A stretch of DNA of 64,000 nt, taken from positions 1,841,506-1,905,505 of the forward strand of contig NZ_BFCB01000002.1 in assembly GCF_003569045.1 (NCBI RefSeq). Reading direction: 5' to 3'. A program made the position numbers and the translations under genes. The notes under the pieces were generated by a model that saw only the letters and a list, made by a program, of their open reading frames with translations, searched no databases and was not told the origin of the DNA. Positions 41,769-51,700 of the stretch are shown here, one piece after another (the first letter of the stretch is position 1; every line of letters begins with the position of its first letter). The DNA comes from Aggregatilinea lenta (GTDB lineage Bacteria > Chloroflexota > Anaerolineae > Aggregatilineales > Aggregatilineaceae).

Positions 41769-41983
41769 AGATATATGATGAAAAACGCCCAGGAGCAAGC
41801 GATTGCCTTTCCTCACACAAATCAAACGCACCCTTTTCATCATTCAGTGCAGGAGACTATATTATCCTATTCCCAACACAAGAGGCGCTTGAGGTACCAA
41901 TCAACAAAGTCACCCATATCGTATGGGAGCATCAAGGTGAGATACGGCATAAAGTAATGCTTTATGTTACTCTGCCATTTTAA
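41738..41983 (+). CDS. Hypothetical small AT-rich protein
   Basis: An 81-residue frame. Residues 36-81 look like a compact domain (FSAGDYIILFPTQEALEVPI, KVTHIVWEHQGEIRHKVMLY) of alternating strands. There is no strong ribosome site. The end overlaps the 3' end of the convergent phage lysis-side gene by 17 bases. No family recognised; it may belong to the cargo, not the phage. Confidence 0.4.
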   Translation: MAMSVTHDPLEIYDEKRPGASDCLSSHKSNAPFSSFSAGDYIILFPTQEALEVPINKVTHIVWEHQGEIRHKVMLYVTLPF

Positions 41984-42131
41984 GCCTTGCTAGCGCAACC
42001 CTAATCACCGACTCCATCCGATCCCACAGATTCGCCTCCGGCCACGGCCCTGGCGGAGCCGCTGGACTGAGATGCCACAGGGTCACCACACACACGTTGC
42101 CGTTGATCTGCCGGGCAAATGCCGCTGCATC
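41967..42131 (-). pseudogene. Readthrough C-terminus after amber codon
   Basis: Directly after the TAG at 42132-42134 the same frame stays open for 54 codons (DAAAFARQINGNV, VVTLWHLSPAAPP, MESVIRVALARL) to TAA at 41967. The extra segment looks like the last strands of the glycosidase barrel, including a conserved-looking LWHLSP. So the amber codon is either a mutation (CAG to TAG is one base) or is read through. Confidence 0.65.
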
Positions 42132-43805
42132 CTACGGCGTCAGGGGCATATTCCCATCCCCCGCTCCGGCCTCAGTCACCACGAAGCATGGATCGGCCCC
42201 CGGCTCAAACTGCGCCTGGATCATTTCGTAGCGCCACGTTGTCCAGATGGTCCACGCGTCGCGCGTTGAGAGCGGCACACCGACCCTGGCTGGATACAGG
42301 TTCAGCCCGAACAGGTCGCCGTGCGCGGCCATGTCCATTAGCGCGGGCCGCAGCGTTGGCAGCCATTCGATCTGGAATGTACCCGGCGCCCAGACCCACG
42401 GGATAATCTGCTTCCCCGGCCAGCGCGTCCACGCCTGGCGCAGCGCTTCGAGCGTCCAGGCGTTGAGATAACTCGGCGACGGCCACAGGCACTCGTTCGT
42501 GAGCTGTAACGCATCGAAGCCGCTGTGCCGCGTCACCAGATCGACGTAGTCCAGCCGTGCCTGGACACTGGCCGCGACGTCGTCGAGCATCTCCGGGCAA
42601 TCCGGCCAGGGGCGCCAGATGACGTACGCCTGGTCGTCGAAAGCCACGGCCATGCTCGCGTCCATCACCACGGTGAGAGCTGGCATGCGTCCGGCCCCCT
42701 TCACGATATCGACCATCTCCTGCACTGTGGCTTTGTCGGCACCCACCGTCGTCAGTACGCCCCATGCCGTCGCATAGGGCGGCACGTCAAGGCCTACCTC
42801 TGTCCAGCCCGGCACGTCGAGGCACGTCTCTCCCTCGCTGCCCCACACGCCGACGCGCCAGGCGGATTCGGATAACGTATAGAGCGCCGTCCAGCCGCGG
42901 TCGTGCTGGCCCCAGGCGTACGCGCTGTCGGCCACGACTCGCGAGATCTCCAACGGCTCGCCCGCCGTCGCGCTGCCCGTGGCCACATACCCCGTGCCCG
43001 CCCCGGCCCGGATCATCGACCCTTCCAGCAGGGTCACGGTGCAGGCCTTGCCGTCCTCGCTCGTTGGAACCGGCGCGACGCCGCTCTCCGGTGTCGGCGT
43101 GCCCACTGGGCCAGATGGCTCAGTTGCCACCGGTGTGGCAGTCGCCGTCGGGACCGGTGTGCTCGTCGCTTCATCCGTGCCATTCGGCCAGCGCACGGCA
43201 GCACAGGCGTCCGTCGTCTCGAAGCGCACGTAGTCTTCGCCGCCGTAGTGGCTCGCCATCCAGGCGTCGCGCCCATCGTCGAGCCGCACCCGCACCCACT
43301 CATCGGTAGGCGCGTCCGGGTCGGTCGGCCAGACTGCGTAGATCCGCCAGGTCGTGCCCGGTCCGGCCTGGGCGAGCACCGCGGCGCTCGTGGCGTGGCC
43401 ATCGCGCAGATTGAGCGGCAGCGTGGCGATCACGGTCCCGTAGCACACGAGTTCCGGATCTGCCGTGGCGGTGCCCGTCGCGGTCTCGGTTGCCGCCGGT
43501 GTACTGCTGACGGTCGGCGAGCCTGTCGCGGTTGGCAGCGCTGGCGGCGTGTCCGTCGCGCCGAGTGTGGCACTGGGTGCTGCCGGTGGCAGCGCCGTGG
43601 CCGTGCTCAGCCGCGGCACGAACAGCAGCACGCCTGCCGGGTCATCCTCCGGCGTGCTGCACACCGCCTCGAAGACGTAACGCTCCGGCACGCACTCCCC
43701 CGCCGACGAGGCGGGAGAGTCGTGCCGCGCGGACGGCAGCAGGCTGCCGGCCAGCGCCCCGGCCAGCAGGCTCAAGGGCAGTCCCAGCTTCTGAAGCCGG
43801 CGCAT
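42132..43805 (-). CDS. SH3b plus glycosidase-like phage protein, amber-ended
   Basis: 557 residues up to an amber codon. An N-terminal hydrophobic stretch (LGLPLSLLAGALAGSLL) may be a signal or anchor. Low-complexity Thr/Pro/Ala linkers separate two SH3b-like domains (LNLRDGHATSAAVLAQ; SMIRAGAGTGYVATG). The C-terminal TIM-barrel domain has the clan-A glycosidase acid in LTNECLW and a nucleophile candidate in VVTEAG. Likely a cell-wall or exopolysaccharide hydrolase of the phage, with SH3b for wall binding. The frame then stops at TAG (42132) and continues; see the next part. Last gene of the late operon. Confidence 0.7.
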   Translation of the reverse strand: MRRLQKLGLPLSLLAGALAGSLLPSARHDSPASSAGECVPERYVFEAVCSTPEDDPAGVLLFVPRLSTATALPPAAPSATLGATDTPPALPTATGSPTVSSTPAATETATGTATADPELVCYGTVIATLPLNLRDGHATSAAVLAQAGPGTTWRIYAVWPTDPDAPTDEWVRVRLDDGRDAWMASHYGGEDYVRFETTDACAAVRWPNGTDEATSTPVPTATATPVATEPSGPVGTPTPESGVAPVPTSEDGKACTVTLLEGSMIRAGAGTGYVATGSATAGEPLEISRVVADSAYAWGQHDRGWTALYTLSESAWRVGVWGSEGETCLDVPGWTEVGLDVPPYATAWGVLTTVGADKATVQEMVDIVKGAGRMPALTVVMDASMAVAFDDQAYVIWRPWPDCPEMLDDVAASVQARLDYVDLVTRHSGFDALQLTNECLWPSPSYLNAWTLEALRQAWTRWPGKQIIPWVWAPGTFQIEWLPTLRPALMDMAAHGDLFGLNLYPARVGVPLSTRDAWTIWTTWRYEMIQAQFEPGADPCFVVTEAGAGDGNMPLTP

Positions 43806-43806
43806 T

Positions 43807-44166
43807 TCAGGCCTTCGCCCCCTGGGTCACATTCTCCGCATCGGCTGCGGTCGTGTCGCCGGCAATCTCCGGGTCATCGCTGCTGCGTTCGCCCAACGGG
43901 GTGGCGTCAATCAGCTCGTGCAGCGCCTCGCCCAGCGGCGCGGCCTGCGGACGCTCGGCCCAGGCGTAGGCGACGTCGGTTACGGTGTGCCCCGTCAGCA
44001 GCAGCGCACACATCAAGATCACCGCGGGAATCACGTCCTCCAGCAGCTGTTCGGTTTCGGGCGTGAGCGCCACTACCGACGGCAGCAGCGCCAGGATCAC
44101 GGCGGTCACTACCCCCGCCACGGCGTAGGCAAACTTCTTCGACTTGTAGAACGGTTTTTCGGTCAT
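43807..44166 (-). CDS. Holin-like small membrane protein
   Basis: A 119-residue protein with two hydrophobic helices (about residues 13-34 YAVAGVVTAVILALLP and 46-64 AVILMCALLLTGH) and a charged acidic tail. This is the size and shape of a two-helix holin or an antiholin, and it is placed next to the hydrolase at the end of the late operon. It could equally be a phage membrane protein of other role. It overlaps the next upstream gene (ATGA at 44163-44166). Confidence 0.6.
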   Translation of the reverse strand: MTEKPFYKSKKFAYAVAGVVTAVILALLPSVVALTPETEQLLEDVIPAVILMCALLLTGHTVTDVAYAWAERPQAAPLGEALHELIDATPLGERSSDDPEIAGDTTAADAENVTQGAKA

Positions 44167-44936
44167 AGCTCCTGCTCTCCTTGCATGGACGATTCACGCT
44201 CACCGGCCACTTGCGGCGAGCCTTCTCCTTCAGATGACACGGGCGACCCGGCCTCGACCGGCTCCGCCAGCACCTGCTCGGCGACTTTCGCGTCGTCGCC
44301 TTCAGCTTCAGCGCGGGCGACCCTGGCCCGCAGCTCCCCGACCTCGCCGCGCAGCTGCTCCAGCTCGGCAGTCGCCTGCGAGCGGGCCGCTTCGGACGCG
44401 TCGAGCTGCGCCTGCAGCGTGGCCACCTGTGCCTCCAGGCTGGCCACCTTGCCCGTCAGTGCCCGCACCGTCGCTTCGCTGCCGGCGCGCTCCTGCTCCA
44501 GGCTGCCCACATCGGCCACCAGCGTCCGAATGCGCGCCTCCGCCTCCGACATCGTCTGCGCAAATGTGGCCCGCTCAGCCTGTAACTTTGCCTCGAACGC
44601 GTCCTGCTGGACCCTTAGCCGCTGCGCGAAGGTCTCCCGTTCCGCTTTGAGCTGGCCCTGCGTGGCGGTCAGCTGCTCGTTGAGCGAGATGTTGGTGTTG
44701 TGCACTTCCGTCAGCCGCTTCTGCGTGCTCTCGACGGTCTGGTTGCTGGTCTTCAGCGCGTCGGCGACGTCCTTGAGCGCCTCGGCGTAGATCGCCACCT
44801 CCTGCTTCGAGCGCGAGCGGTGGTACAGGACCACGCCCAGCGCCACGCCGGCCACCAGGCACAGCGCCACGACCAGCGGCGGCAGGTTATCCAGCAGCAG
44901 GCGCACGCCCTCACGCACCACCTCGTCCCACACCAC
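44163..44936 (-). CDS. Single-pass membrane coiled-coil protein
   Basis: A 257-residue protein with one membrane helix (residues 17-38, LPPLVVALCLVAGVALGVVL) and then a coiled coil of about 180 residues (ALKDVADALKTSNQTVEST; EQLTATQGQLKAERETF; and onwards). Its end is acidic. The shape resembles phage spanin or Rz-like proteins that join membranes, or a tail-anchoring factor. A GTG start at 44936 is preceded by a G-rich region. It lies in the lysis block next to the holin-like gene. Confidence 0.55.
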   Translation of the reverse strand: MVWDEVVREGVRLLLDNLPPLVVALCLVAGVALGVVLYHRSRSKQEVAIYAEALKDVADALKTSNQTVESTQKRLTEVHNTNISLNEQLTATQGQLKAERETFAQRLRVQQDAFEAKLQAERATFAQTMSEAEARIRTLVADVGSLEQERAGSEATVRALTGKVASLEAQVATLQAQLDASEAARSQATAELEQLRGEVGELRARVARAEAEGDDAKVAEQVLAEPVEAGSPVSSEGEGSPQVAGERESSMQGEQEL

Positions 44937-44952
44937 CCGTCGCCCCTTTCGG

Positions 44953-45507
44953 CTAGGTGAAGCGCGCCACCGGCCCGAAGCGCGTCAACGCGCCGGTGCC
45001 GGCTCTCACGTACAGCACGCGCACGGTGTGCTCGTGAGCGTCGACCGCCACGCCAGCCAGCGCCTCGCTCACCCAGCCGCCGGTGCCCGCCTGGCTGCCC
45101 GCCCGGCGGAACACGCCGTCGAGGTAGAGCCGGTAGCTGTAGCCGTCCGGCGGCGCGTTGAACGACACGTTGACCTGGCCCGGCTCGGACGCGTCGCGCG
45201 CGGCGGTGACCGAGGCCGGGCCGTCTTCGTCGAGCATGTCGGGCAGCGCCGAGGCGAGCAGAATCGGCGAGCCGGGCTGGGCGGTGACGTACTTCAGCAC
45301 CGCATCCAGCGTGTCCATGTTCATCGCCGCCGCCAGGCCGGGGTTGCTGCCGGACAGCGCCGCGACCAGGTTGACCAGCAGGGTCTGCTTGTCGGTGGCC
45401 AGCGGCACCAGCGACCGGATGACGTCCTCGATGCCCGCCTCGATGGCCAGCGGCACGAAGGCCTGGTTGGCCACCTGCGGCACGCCCAGGTTGGTGATGT
45501 CACTCAT
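44953..45507 (-). CDS. Phage tail-end protein with FN3-like domain
   Basis: A 184-residue protein. The first 95 residues are helical (GVPQVANQAFVPLAIEAGIE). Residues 95-184 look like a fibronectin type III-like beta sandwich (ASEPGQVNVSFNAPPDGYSY, RLYLDGVFRRAG, EHTVRVLYVRA). It sits between the collar fibre and lysis-type genes, so it may be a receptor-binding or tail-tip accessory. No exact family is identified. Confidence 0.5.
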   Translation of the reverse strand: MSDITNLGVPQVANQAFVPLAIEAGIEDVIRSLVPLATDKQTLLVNLVAALSGSNPGLAAAMNMDTLDAVLKYVTAQPGSPILLASALPDMLDEDGPASVTAARDASEPGQVNVSFNAPPDGYSYRLYLDGVFRRAGSQAGTGGWVSEALAGVAVDAHEHTVRVLYVRAGTGALTRFGPVARFT

Positions 45508-45525
45508 AGGATTTCCCTTTCTCGC

Positions 45526-46539
45526 TTACGCCCGGATGTAGACCGGCACGGCCAGCCAGGGGTGCATGTTGTTGTGGGCCACGCCACTGCCGGCAGGGGC
45601 GGTGGTCAGGGGACTCAGGTAGCCGCTGCTGCTGACCGCGACGTTCTGGGCGACGAGCGTCCAGTTGGCCAGCCCACTGCCGGCGACCGAGCCCCGGGTC
45701 GCCAGCGTCGCGCCGGTGCCGCTGCTGCCCGCGCCCTGCTCCTGGTGGCTGTGGACCGGCAGCTCGGCCTGGCTCAGGGTGTGCGTCTCGGCCCCGCCCG
45801 CGCCGCCGGTCACGTCGGCGGTGGCGTTCGTCACGCGGTTGGCGCTCGCGCCGCCCAGGTTGTCCGGTCCCAGTGGACTGCGACCGCGGAAGTCGGGCAG
45901 GTTGAAGGTCGTGACCCCATCCCCCGCGCCGAACGTCGCGCCAATGGCATCGAACAGGTCGACGTAGGTGGCGCGGCTCACGGCGCGGCCATCGCACGGC
46001 AGCCAGCCCGGCGCGACGGGCGTCCCGCCGCACCACAGGAGCTGGCCGGGGAAGTCGGCCCGCGCCCAGCGCCGGGTACGCGTGATGTCCGCGTCCGCCA
46101 CGGTGGTGTAGCCGTCCGCCAGGGACACAGTCGCCACCGGCTCCTGCCACAGCGCGCCGGAGATCTGGGTCAGCGCCGGTGCGCCGGGCGAGGCAGAGGG
46201 CGTGCCCTTGACGACCTTCAGGCGCATGGTGCGCGCCGTCCAGTCGGTCTCGACCACGATGCTGTCGAGGCGCGGATTGCCCGCTGTGTTCTCCTCCAGC
46301 GCCAGGTCGAGCGGCGCGGTGGTGGTGTAGAGCTGTCCGGCGCACAGCAGCCTGCCCGCCGAGACGGTCACGGCCTGCGCGGCAGGCGTGGCGGCGGTCA
46401 CCACCAGCCCGGACGTCACGCCGCAACGCTCCCCGGCCACGACCGCCAGCAGCCCGGCCAGCGCCGCAGCGCCGTACGGGCCGCAGTCGCCCACGTCGCC
46501 CGCATTGCGGTTGCCATCCCAGAAGTACGAGGTTTCCAT
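45526..46539 (-). CDS. Tail fibre/collar protein
   Basis: A 337-residue fibre protein. The middle carries the Tail_Collar pattern: GGTPVAPGWLPCDGRAVSR, DLFDAIGATFGAGDG, TTFNLPDFRGRSPLG. The N-terminal 140 residues are a beta-rich stretch with repeated short strands; the C-terminal 90 residues (GGAGGAETHTLSQAELPVH, SHQE) match the usual lever at the tip of collar proteins. It probably binds host receptors. Follows the distal-tail gene by nine bases. Confidence 0.85.
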   Translation of the reverse strand: METSYFWDGNRNAGDVGDCGPYGAAALAGLLAVVAGERCGVTSGLVVTAATPAAQAVTVSAGRLLCAGQLYTTTAPLDLALEENTAGNPRLDSIVVETDWTARTMRLKVVKGTPSASPGAPALTQISGALWQEPVATVSLADGYTTVADADITRTRRWARADFPGQLLWCGGTPVAPGWLPCDGRAVSRATYVDLFDAIGATFGAGDGVTTFNLPDFRGRSPLGPDNLGGASANRVTNATADVTGGAGGAETHTLSQAELPVHSHQEQGAGSSGTGATLATRGSVAGSGLANWTLVAQNVAVSSSGYLSPLTTAPAGSGVAHNNMHPWLAVPVYIRA

Positions 46540-46549
46540 ACAGCCCTCC

Positions 46550-47395
46550 TTATAGGGCGATGTAGCGCGCGCGGTACTCGACGCGCAAGGCCGTCGCGGC
46601 GTTGAAGCCCGTGCCGTTCAGCACCAGCCGGTTTGCGCCCGGCGCGAGGTAGAAGTCCACCAGGTTGCCGTCGCTGACCTCGGCCATCGACGACACCCCG
46701 TCCCGCGTGACATTCACCGCACCCGGCGTGGTGTCGACGCGCACCAGGCTCGATTCCGGCACGGGCCGGCCCAGCACCAGCTGCGCGCCGGTGGCCAGGT
46801 TCGAAAGCGTCGCGCTGTCGTAGGGGCCGTGCAGCGCCAGCTGCGGGTAACCGCGCCACGTGCCGGGATAGTCCAGGCTCACCACGTACTGGCTGCTGCC
46901 CCCGAACCAGAACTCGTCGGGCATGACAAACGGCAGCACCAGCGCCGAGGACGACTCATTTTCGGCGGTGACGGCCTGCCAGGCCGGGTCGACGAACGAC
47001 GGGTCGGGGCACAGCAGGCTCAGCCCCACCTGGGCCGCGCAGCCATCGTCGACGTCCTCGACCGACAGGCTCTCGTCCGCCCACCCCCGGATCTCCCGCA
47101 CCCGGCCATCCGGCAGCACCTTGCGGTAGGTCAGCATGCCGCGCGCCGGACTGACCGCTGCGGCCAGCGCGTCGCGCAGCGCCCACAGCCGCCGCCGGCC
47201 CCGCGCATCCAGCGTGAAGGCAATCGACAGCGTGCGTGACTGCAAGCGGAAGTCGCGCACGGTCACGCCGTGCTGCTTGTAGCCCTGCGCCGTCTGGTAC
47301 TCGACCGGCACGCCACCCAGCCCGGTCACCTTCGCCCCGTACGTCGCCAGCGGGTAGATCTGCCCGTCCGCGGTGATGAGGTACTCGTTCTCCAT
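46550..47395 (-). CDS. Distal tail (Dit-like) protein
   Basis: A 281-residue siphovirus tail protein. The pattern (EYLITADGQIYPLA, DFRLQSRTLSIAFTLDA, LWALRDALAAAVSPARG, LTYRKVLPDGRVREIRG) matches the phage tail-family/Dit proteins that cap the tail tube and hold the baseplate. C-terminal half: galectin-like sandwich (QLALHGPYDSATLSNLATG). Lies between the baseplate hub-like gene and the collar fibre. Confidence 0.8.
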   Translation of the reverse strand: MENEYLITADGQIYPLATYGAKVTGLGGVPVEYQTAQGYKQHGVTVRDFRLQSRTLSIAFTLDARGRRRLWALRDALAAAVSPARGMLTYRKVLPDGRVREIRGWADESLSVEDVDDGCAAQVGLSLLCPDPSFVDPAWQAVTAENESSSALVLPFVMPDEFWFGGSSQYVVSLDYPGTWRGYPQLALHGPYDSATLSNLATGAQLVLGRPVPESSLVRVDTTPGAVNVTRDGVSSMAEVSDGNLVDFYLAPGANRLVLNGTGFNAATALRVEYRARYIAL

Positions 47396-47398
47396 GCT

Positions 47399-47635
47399 CT
47401 AGATCCCTCGCCAGGTCGTGCCGGTATCCACGTACAGCGTGCTGCCGACTACCGCCAGCCGCCCCGCCTGCCCCGCCGGCGGCAAGTCGTCGCTGCTCGC
47501 GTAGACCGGCACAGAGGCGGCCACCTCGGCCCGCGCCTGGCGGCTGGCGCGGCGCGTCTCGGTCTTGAGGTCGGCCAGCTCGCGGCGCAGCGCCTTCCAG
47601 CGCGTCTCGAAGGCCTCAGCCAGCGTCCGGTGCAT
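47399..47635 (-). CDS. Small tail-associated protein
   Basis: A 78-residue protein with a helical first half (TLAEAFETRWKALRRELAD, LKTETRRASRQARAEV) and a small beta domain (PVYASSDDLPPAGQAGRLAV, TLYVDTGTTWRGI) of the kind used in tail-end carbohydrate or fibre linkers. The ATG at 47635 overlaps the end of the preceding gene by 20 bases. Function is inferred from place only. Confidence 0.55.
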   Translation of the reverse strand: MHRTLAEAFETRWKALRRELADLKTETRRASRQARAEVAASVPVYASSDDLPPAGQAGRLAVVGSTLYVDTGTTWRGI

Positions 47636-48746
47636 AGCGTCCTCGCAGGGTGGGTGTGACCGTCTCGGTCTCGTCCGACACATCCACCGTCACACCCACC
47701 AGGCGCATATCGCGCTCGAAGCCCGCCCAGTGCACGGTCACGACGTCGCCCAGGTCCCACACCAGGCCGTACAGGTCCTCCGCCTGGGTCACGGTGCACG
47801 AGAACTCGACGGTCGCCCGGTTCTTGGCCAGCGTCGCCTGGGCCTGCGTGATGTATTCCGTCGCGTCGTCGGCTTCACGCAGGTCCTCGACCACCGCGGC
47901 GTAGCTGTAGGGCGTCTCCTGCGCGTTGGCCGCCATGCTGCCGTAGAACTCGCGGTTGTCGCCCGCGCCCTGGCCCATGAGGTAGACGACCGTCTTCTCC
48001 TCGCGCCAGTCGCGCAGCAGCCGCGGCTCGGCCAGGCGCCCCAGCTCCGGCGACAGCACCACGTACGGGCGCAGGGGGTAATTGGCGGCTTTGGTGCGGT
48101 CACTGCCAATCTGTCGCGCCCGGAACACCACGTTTACGCCCGTGGTGCGCACCAGCTCGAAGTCCATCGCATCCCCGGCGGCCAGATCCGTGAGTACCGT
48201 CAGCAGGTCGTCCCATGCGCGCCGGAAGGGCACCGGGTCACCCACCCCGCCGCTGTCTTCGACCGTCAATCCGGGCACCTGCTGCGAGGGCACGAGGCCG
48301 TGCGGCAGCGCGCCCGGTCCGGCCTGCTCGTGCACCACCTGCGCCATGAGCACGTCGCGTGGCAGCTGCTTCGTCGACCAGCCGCCGGCGGCCAGTGGGT
48401 CGTTGCGCACGTCCAGCACGCGCTGCAGCAGCAGAAACTCCAGGCTGACCCCACTGCAGATGAGCCAGTCCTGGCCGTCCTCGTCGCGGAACTGGTCGAG
48501 CACCACGACCAGGAACGTGCCCTCGCGGACCGCGCTGGCCCGCGTGCGGTGGCGCATCACCTCGAACCAGGTGTGCTTGGCCAGCAGCGCCGCGTCCGGG
48601 TCGTCCAGCGCCAGCGTGAACTGCGCGGTGCTGACGTCGTCCAACACGCGCTCGTAACGCAGGCTGGAGGCGCGTACCGTGTCCAGCAGGGCCACCGTCT
48701 CGCCCTGTGCATCCAGAATATGGATGGTGTAGCTGGCCTGCATCAC
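47616..48746 (-). CDS. Gp37-like baseplate/tail protein
   Basis: A 376-residue protein resembling the siphovirus ReqiPepy6 Gp37-like tail proteins: an N-terminal barrel (SLRYERVLDDVSTAQFTLA, LAKHTWFEVMRHR), the middle FLLLQRVLDVRNDPL and a C-terminal part (VTQAEDLYGLVWDLGDVVTVHW) that resembles a tail-hub domain. Expected at the tail tip after the tape measure. It overlaps the end of the tape measure by four bases. Confidence 0.75.
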   Translation of the reverse strand: MMQASYTIHILDAQGETVALLDTVRASSLRYERVLDDVSTAQFTLALDDPDAALLAKHTWFEVMRHRTRASAVREGTFLVVVLDQFRDEDGQDWLICSGVSLEFLLLQRVLDVRNDPLAAGGWSTKQLPRDVLMAQVVHEQAGPGALPHGLVPSQQVPGLTVEDSGGVGDPVPFRRAWDDLLTVLTDLAAGDAMDFELVRTTGVNVVFRARQIGSDRTKAANYPLRPYVVLSPELGRLAEPRLLRDWREEKTVVYLMGQGAGDNREFYGSMAANAQETPYSYAAVVEDLREADDATEYITQAQATLAKNRATVEFSCTVTQAEDLYGLVWDLGDVVTVHWAGFERDMRLVGVTVDVSDETETVTPTLRGRYAPDAG

Positions 48747-51700
48747 AGCACCCCCAACGCATTCAGCTCGTACAGGGTGCGCTTCATGGCCGCCGCGTCG
48801 GTGCGCCCGTGGAAGGTCTGCGTGACGTTGAGACCGCCGGCGTCGATGACGACCGGTTCCGCGCTCGTGGACGGCGGTGGGGCGTAACTCATCCGGTCGG
48901 CGAGGGTTTCCATCGCGCTCACCCAGCGGGCGGGGAAGACCGAGAACGGCCCGGCGGCCTGGGCCAGCACCTCACCCTGGTGCACCTTGGCCAGACCACC
49001 CCCCGCGAAGAAGCCACCCGTTTTGGCCCCGATGACCGGCGCTTCGCCCACGTCGAACTTCAACTTGTTCAGAAAGTCAGGGATATCGTCCGGTATGAAC
49101 GCATCTCCGAACCAGCCCTCGTTGGCGCTGACCACCGTGCCGAGCAGGCTGTTCCACAGCCCGGCTATCTGGCCGATCGCGCCCCACACCACACCGATGA
49201 GGGCATTGAATACGCCTCGGATCGGCGCGAGGAACGTCCCGTCAAAGGAGGCCGCCATCGTCGAGACGAGGTCGAAAAAGCTGCCGCCTGCTTCCCACTT
49301 GAACAGCCCGGTGAATGCATCCTTGACGTCGCCGAAGAAGCCGACGATGACGCCGTCCGGCCCGAACATGTTGTCGAACTTGTCCTTGACGTTCACCAGC
49401 GAGAGGGCCTCAAACGCGACCTGGAGAGTGCCACCCGCCGCGAACCACGCCGTCACCTTATCGCCGAAACCCTTGACGGCCCCACGCAGCCCGGCATCGT
49501 CCGTGCCGAACGTATCCGTGAACAACGTCGTCAGCCCTGCCAGGCTGAAGCCACCAAAGAGCAGGTCGAGCACGCCGCCCACGCTGAACTTCTCGCTGGC
49601 GAACGTCACGAAGCCGGAAATCTTGGAGCGCACCGACTCTTTGCTGGCGCCCAGCGCGCTCTCGAACGTGCCGGTGAGGCTGTCCAGGCTGAAGGCATCC
49701 AGAACTGCCGGAATATCCTCACTGAAAAACGTGGTGACGTCCGTCACGAAATTGGAGACCTTGGTCTTGAGCGAGTCCTCGCCGTCGCCGAAGACGCTGT
49801 CGAAGGTATTCTTCAGCTTCTGGAAGCCCGACGTCTCGTCGATTTCGCCCAGGGTGCTCTGCAGCGTGTCGATATTCGCCTGGAAATCCGCCACCGTGCC
49901 GTCGGCGGTGGTGAAGTCGAAGCCCTCGGCGAAGCCGCCCGTGATGTCGCCCCACAGCGCCGAAATGTCCTCGTCGGTCACGCCCAGGAACGAGCCGGAT
50001 GGGTCTTCCTGGGTCAGGTCTTCCCAGTTTCCGCCACCACCACCGGCAGCTTCTTCCAGGTCGGACGACCCGCCACCCCCACTGGCTGCCTCCTCCACGC
50101 CGCCGGCGTCCTGGGCGCTGGCCGTCTTGATGGCGGCAGTCGTCGTGGCGGTCGCCGTTTCCTCCGGCTGCACCCGCCGCTGCTGGACCGTGAGCAGCGC
50201 GCGCTCGACCGCCTGGCGCGCTTTGGCCATCGAGAGCTGGTACTGCGCCTCGTCGCTCACGTCCTCGTACAGCCCGATTTGCTCGCTCAGCGCCTCGTTC
50301 TGCCGGTCCAACGCACGCACGGCGCCGGCGGACGCGTCGCCGGCCATGAAGGCCTGCACGGTTTTGTCCAGCCGGTCCCGGATGGCGTCCTGGGCCTCTT
50401 GCAGCGGCTCGACGATGGCGTCCATCTTCGCCTTGGCGATTTCGAGGTGGTCGACGAAGGGCTGTAAGGCGGCGTCGAGCGCGGCCAGGCGCGCCTGCAC
50501 GGCCTGGTACGAGTACTGGCCGATGCTGCCCAGCTCCGCGTCCACCTGCGCGGCCATCTCTTTGACGGGGGTCAGCGGCACGCCGGTGAAGCCCTCCATC
50601 CAGGCGGCCATGACGTTGTAGCCACCCTGGTCGATGGTGCTCAGCGGGCCTTCCTTGGGCGGGCTGAAGCCCATGAGGAAGTCGCGGATGAACTGCGCGA
50701 TGGCGATGACCGTCGGGAAGATGAGGGTGTTGGCCGCGGCCATGATGCCCTGCGCGAACGCCCCGAACACCGCCCCGCCGGCCTTGGCAAACGCCGCCGG
50801 GTCGAGCAGCTTGGCGATGGGTTCCACCACCGTCGCCTTGACGATGTCGGCCACCGGTTTCAGCACGTTGCCAATCTGACGCACCACCCACTGGAAGGCC
50901 GTGCCCAGCGCGCGCACGACGCCGATGACGAGCGTCAGCCAGCGGTGGATGAGGTTGAGCACCGGGGCGAAGGTGCTGCTCAGCAGCCCGGTCAGGCCTT
51001 CCCAGGCCGACGTCAGCGGGCCGAAGATGGCGTTGCTGACCGCGTAGATGATGGGCAGCAGGATGTTCTGGATGGGGTAGATGACGACCGACAGTAAGGT
51101 TTGCCCAATCGCCAGGATGAAGTTGAAGATGGGCTGGATCGACAGTGCGGCGCGGTCCAGCAGGTTCGAGATCTGTGTCTGGATCTGCGCGATGCGCTCG
51201 GCGGCCTGCAGCGGTCCGCTGCCGTAGGTCTCGACCGCATCCTTGCCCGCTTCGAGCGTGGCGTTGAGGATGGCGATCTGTTTTTCCGCCGCCGTGAGCT
51301 GCTCGACCGACTTACCCAGCGACTGCGCCATCTTCTCGTTGGCGTCGCCGACCTTGAGCACCAGGCCGGTGTTGTCGATGAGCATCGGCGAGGAGCGTTT
51401 CACGCCCGATACCAGCGACTGGAACAGGAAGTCGACGTCCTGCCCGGTGGCGCGCGCCTGGGCACGGGCGACGTTCATCAGGCCCGCCAGCCCGCCGCCC
51501 GGTCCCAGCGTCCGCGCGACCTCGTCCGACGCCCCGGCCAGCGCCAGGTTGGCCGACTTCATGAGGGCCAGGTCCGACACGGTGCCGCGCGAGGCGGCGC
51601 GCAGGTCGCCGAGCAGGGTCGCACTCAGCACGCCCGCCTTGGCGCTCGTAATGTCGAAGGCCTGGATGACACCGGGCATGGCTGCGCCGCGCAGCCCCAG

